50,690 bases of DNA from Desulfovirgula sp. Its GTDB lineage: Bacteria > Bacillota > Desulfotomaculia > Desulfotomaculales > Desulfocucumaceae. Positions within the stretch are counted from its first letter, which is position 1, and every line of letters begins with the position of its first letter. Positions 50,447 to 50,690 of the stretch are shown here, in pieces. The DNA lies in assembly GCA_020725625.1 (NCBI GenBank), contig DYET01000019.1, positions 1 to 50,690 of the forward strand, written 5' to 3'. A program made the position numbers and the translations under genes. Under the pieces are notes generated by a model, which saw only the letters and a list, made by a program, of their open reading frames with translations, searched no databases and had not been told where the DNA came from.

Positions 50447-50476
50447 TTCCGGGATTGGAAAAGGAATCCCGGATGT
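50447..50476 (-). terminator. Intrinsic terminator of an upstream minus-strand transcript
   Basis: ATCCGGGATT and AATCCCGGAAT form a 10-bp stem with a loop, followed on the minus strand by T6. It ends a transcript that enters from the right end of the window. Confidence 0.75.
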
Positions 50477-50690
50477 TTCATTATGCAACCCGGGCTGCCC
50501 GCACGGCCCGGCTGACCGGACGGGCCACGGTCGGCTGCCGTAATTTCGCCCACGACCCATTTTACGGTTTCACTTCCGGACCAAGGGCGACCCCACCCCC
50601 CGGCGCAACATCCCCCGGACTTTCAATTTACCTTTCCGGTACTGATTTCAAATCAGACCCTCATGCCGCTATAAGCGGCACCACGAACAA
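50477..50690 (-). ncRNA. Candidate structured non-coding transcript, cut by window end
   Basis: No open frame of note is present on either strand, yet the segment ends in a strong minus-strand terminator. Read on the minus strand it has several stems: TGCCGC/GCGGCA at the start, CTGATTTGAAATCAG, CCGTAA/TTACGG, GGCCCG/CGGGCC and CGGGCAGCCCG. This could be a structured RNA or the 3' leader or tail of an unseen gene. I cannot assign it to a known RNA family. Confidence 0.35.
50662..50690 (-). repeat. Dispersed hairpin motif, copy 2
   Basis: Begins TTGTTCGTGGTG on the minus strand and continues with TGCCGC-TTATA-GCGGCATG. It shares its head and end with 39746-39771 and may extend past the window. 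Confidence 0.5.

Noticed and set aside
50477-50690. Assignment to RNase P, tmRNA, SRP RNA or OLE RNA
   Set aside because: The diagnostic conserved segments of the first three are not present, and I cannot verify OLE from memory. It is left as an unassigned candidate.

Overview
The window looks like the chromosome of an anaerobic, endospore-forming Firmicute of the Desulfotomaculum/Pelotomaculum (Peptococcaceae) type. I infer this from sporulation genes (ytxC, spoVS), Firmicute RNA-decay genes (rny, ymdB), Shine-Dalgarno-rich starts with many TTG/GTG codons, and ferredoxin- and CoA-based anaerobic metabolism. No rRNA, tRNA, CRISPR array or intact transposase was seen.

Positions 1-19000 are mostly housekeeping. 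They hold a DUF445 membrane protein, ytxC, small hypotheticals, an inositol-monophosphatase-family enzyme, a gamma-carbonic-anhydrase-like protein, a Ski2-type helicase whose reading frame is broken, a zinc ribbon, an M19 dipeptidase, the block spoVS-ymdB-(unknown)-rny-recX-recA, a DEAD-box helicase, a stand-alone CinA C-terminal domain, and a membrane FtsH-like protease that appears to start at CTG.

Positions 19000-31100 (minus strand) look like one long operon. It runs from a sigma-54 promoter at 31093-31108 to an intrinsic terminator near 19003-19042. Order of transcription: TAXI-type binding protein, fused TRAP permease, SDR dehydrogenase, a LUD/iron-sulfur/CCG fusion protein, indolepyruvate:ferredoxin oxidoreductase iorA-iorB, a LarA-superfamily protein, a truncated acyl-CoA synthetase, and a DUF362 protein. 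Together these suggest uptake of a 2-hydroxy or 2-oxo acid, interconversion of its isomers, oxidation to the 2-oxo acid, and ferredoxin-linked conversion to an acyl-CoA.

A sigma-54 activator with CBS and PAS sensor domains (31212-33287) sits divergently beside this operon. On its other side a second sigma-54 promoter (33513-33528) precedes a D-2-hydroxyacid dehydrogenase and a complete Liv-type ABC importer. Positions 39425-39890 are non-coding and contain heptad repeats, a structured-RNA-like segment and a dispersed hairpin motif. A 4-hydroxybutyryl-CoA dehydratase homologue with all four cluster ligands, a mini-ferredoxin and a second LUD/iron-sulfur protein follow.

Positions 42739-50400 (minus strand) form a third unit led by a near-consensus sigma-54 promoter at 50385-50400. 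It encodes acyl-CoA dehydrogenase, 3-hydroxyacyl-CoA dehydrogenase, acetyl-CoA acetyltransferase, enoyl-CoA hydratase, and a thiolase/HMG-CoA-synthase-like/DUF35 trio. The HMG-CoA-synthase-like member lacks the catalytic cysteine. With the dehydratase, these genes could take 4-hydroxybutyryl-CoA through crotonyl-CoA to acetyl-CoA. The most interesting system is the apparent sigma-54 regulon of three acid-degradation units around one CBS-PAS activator.
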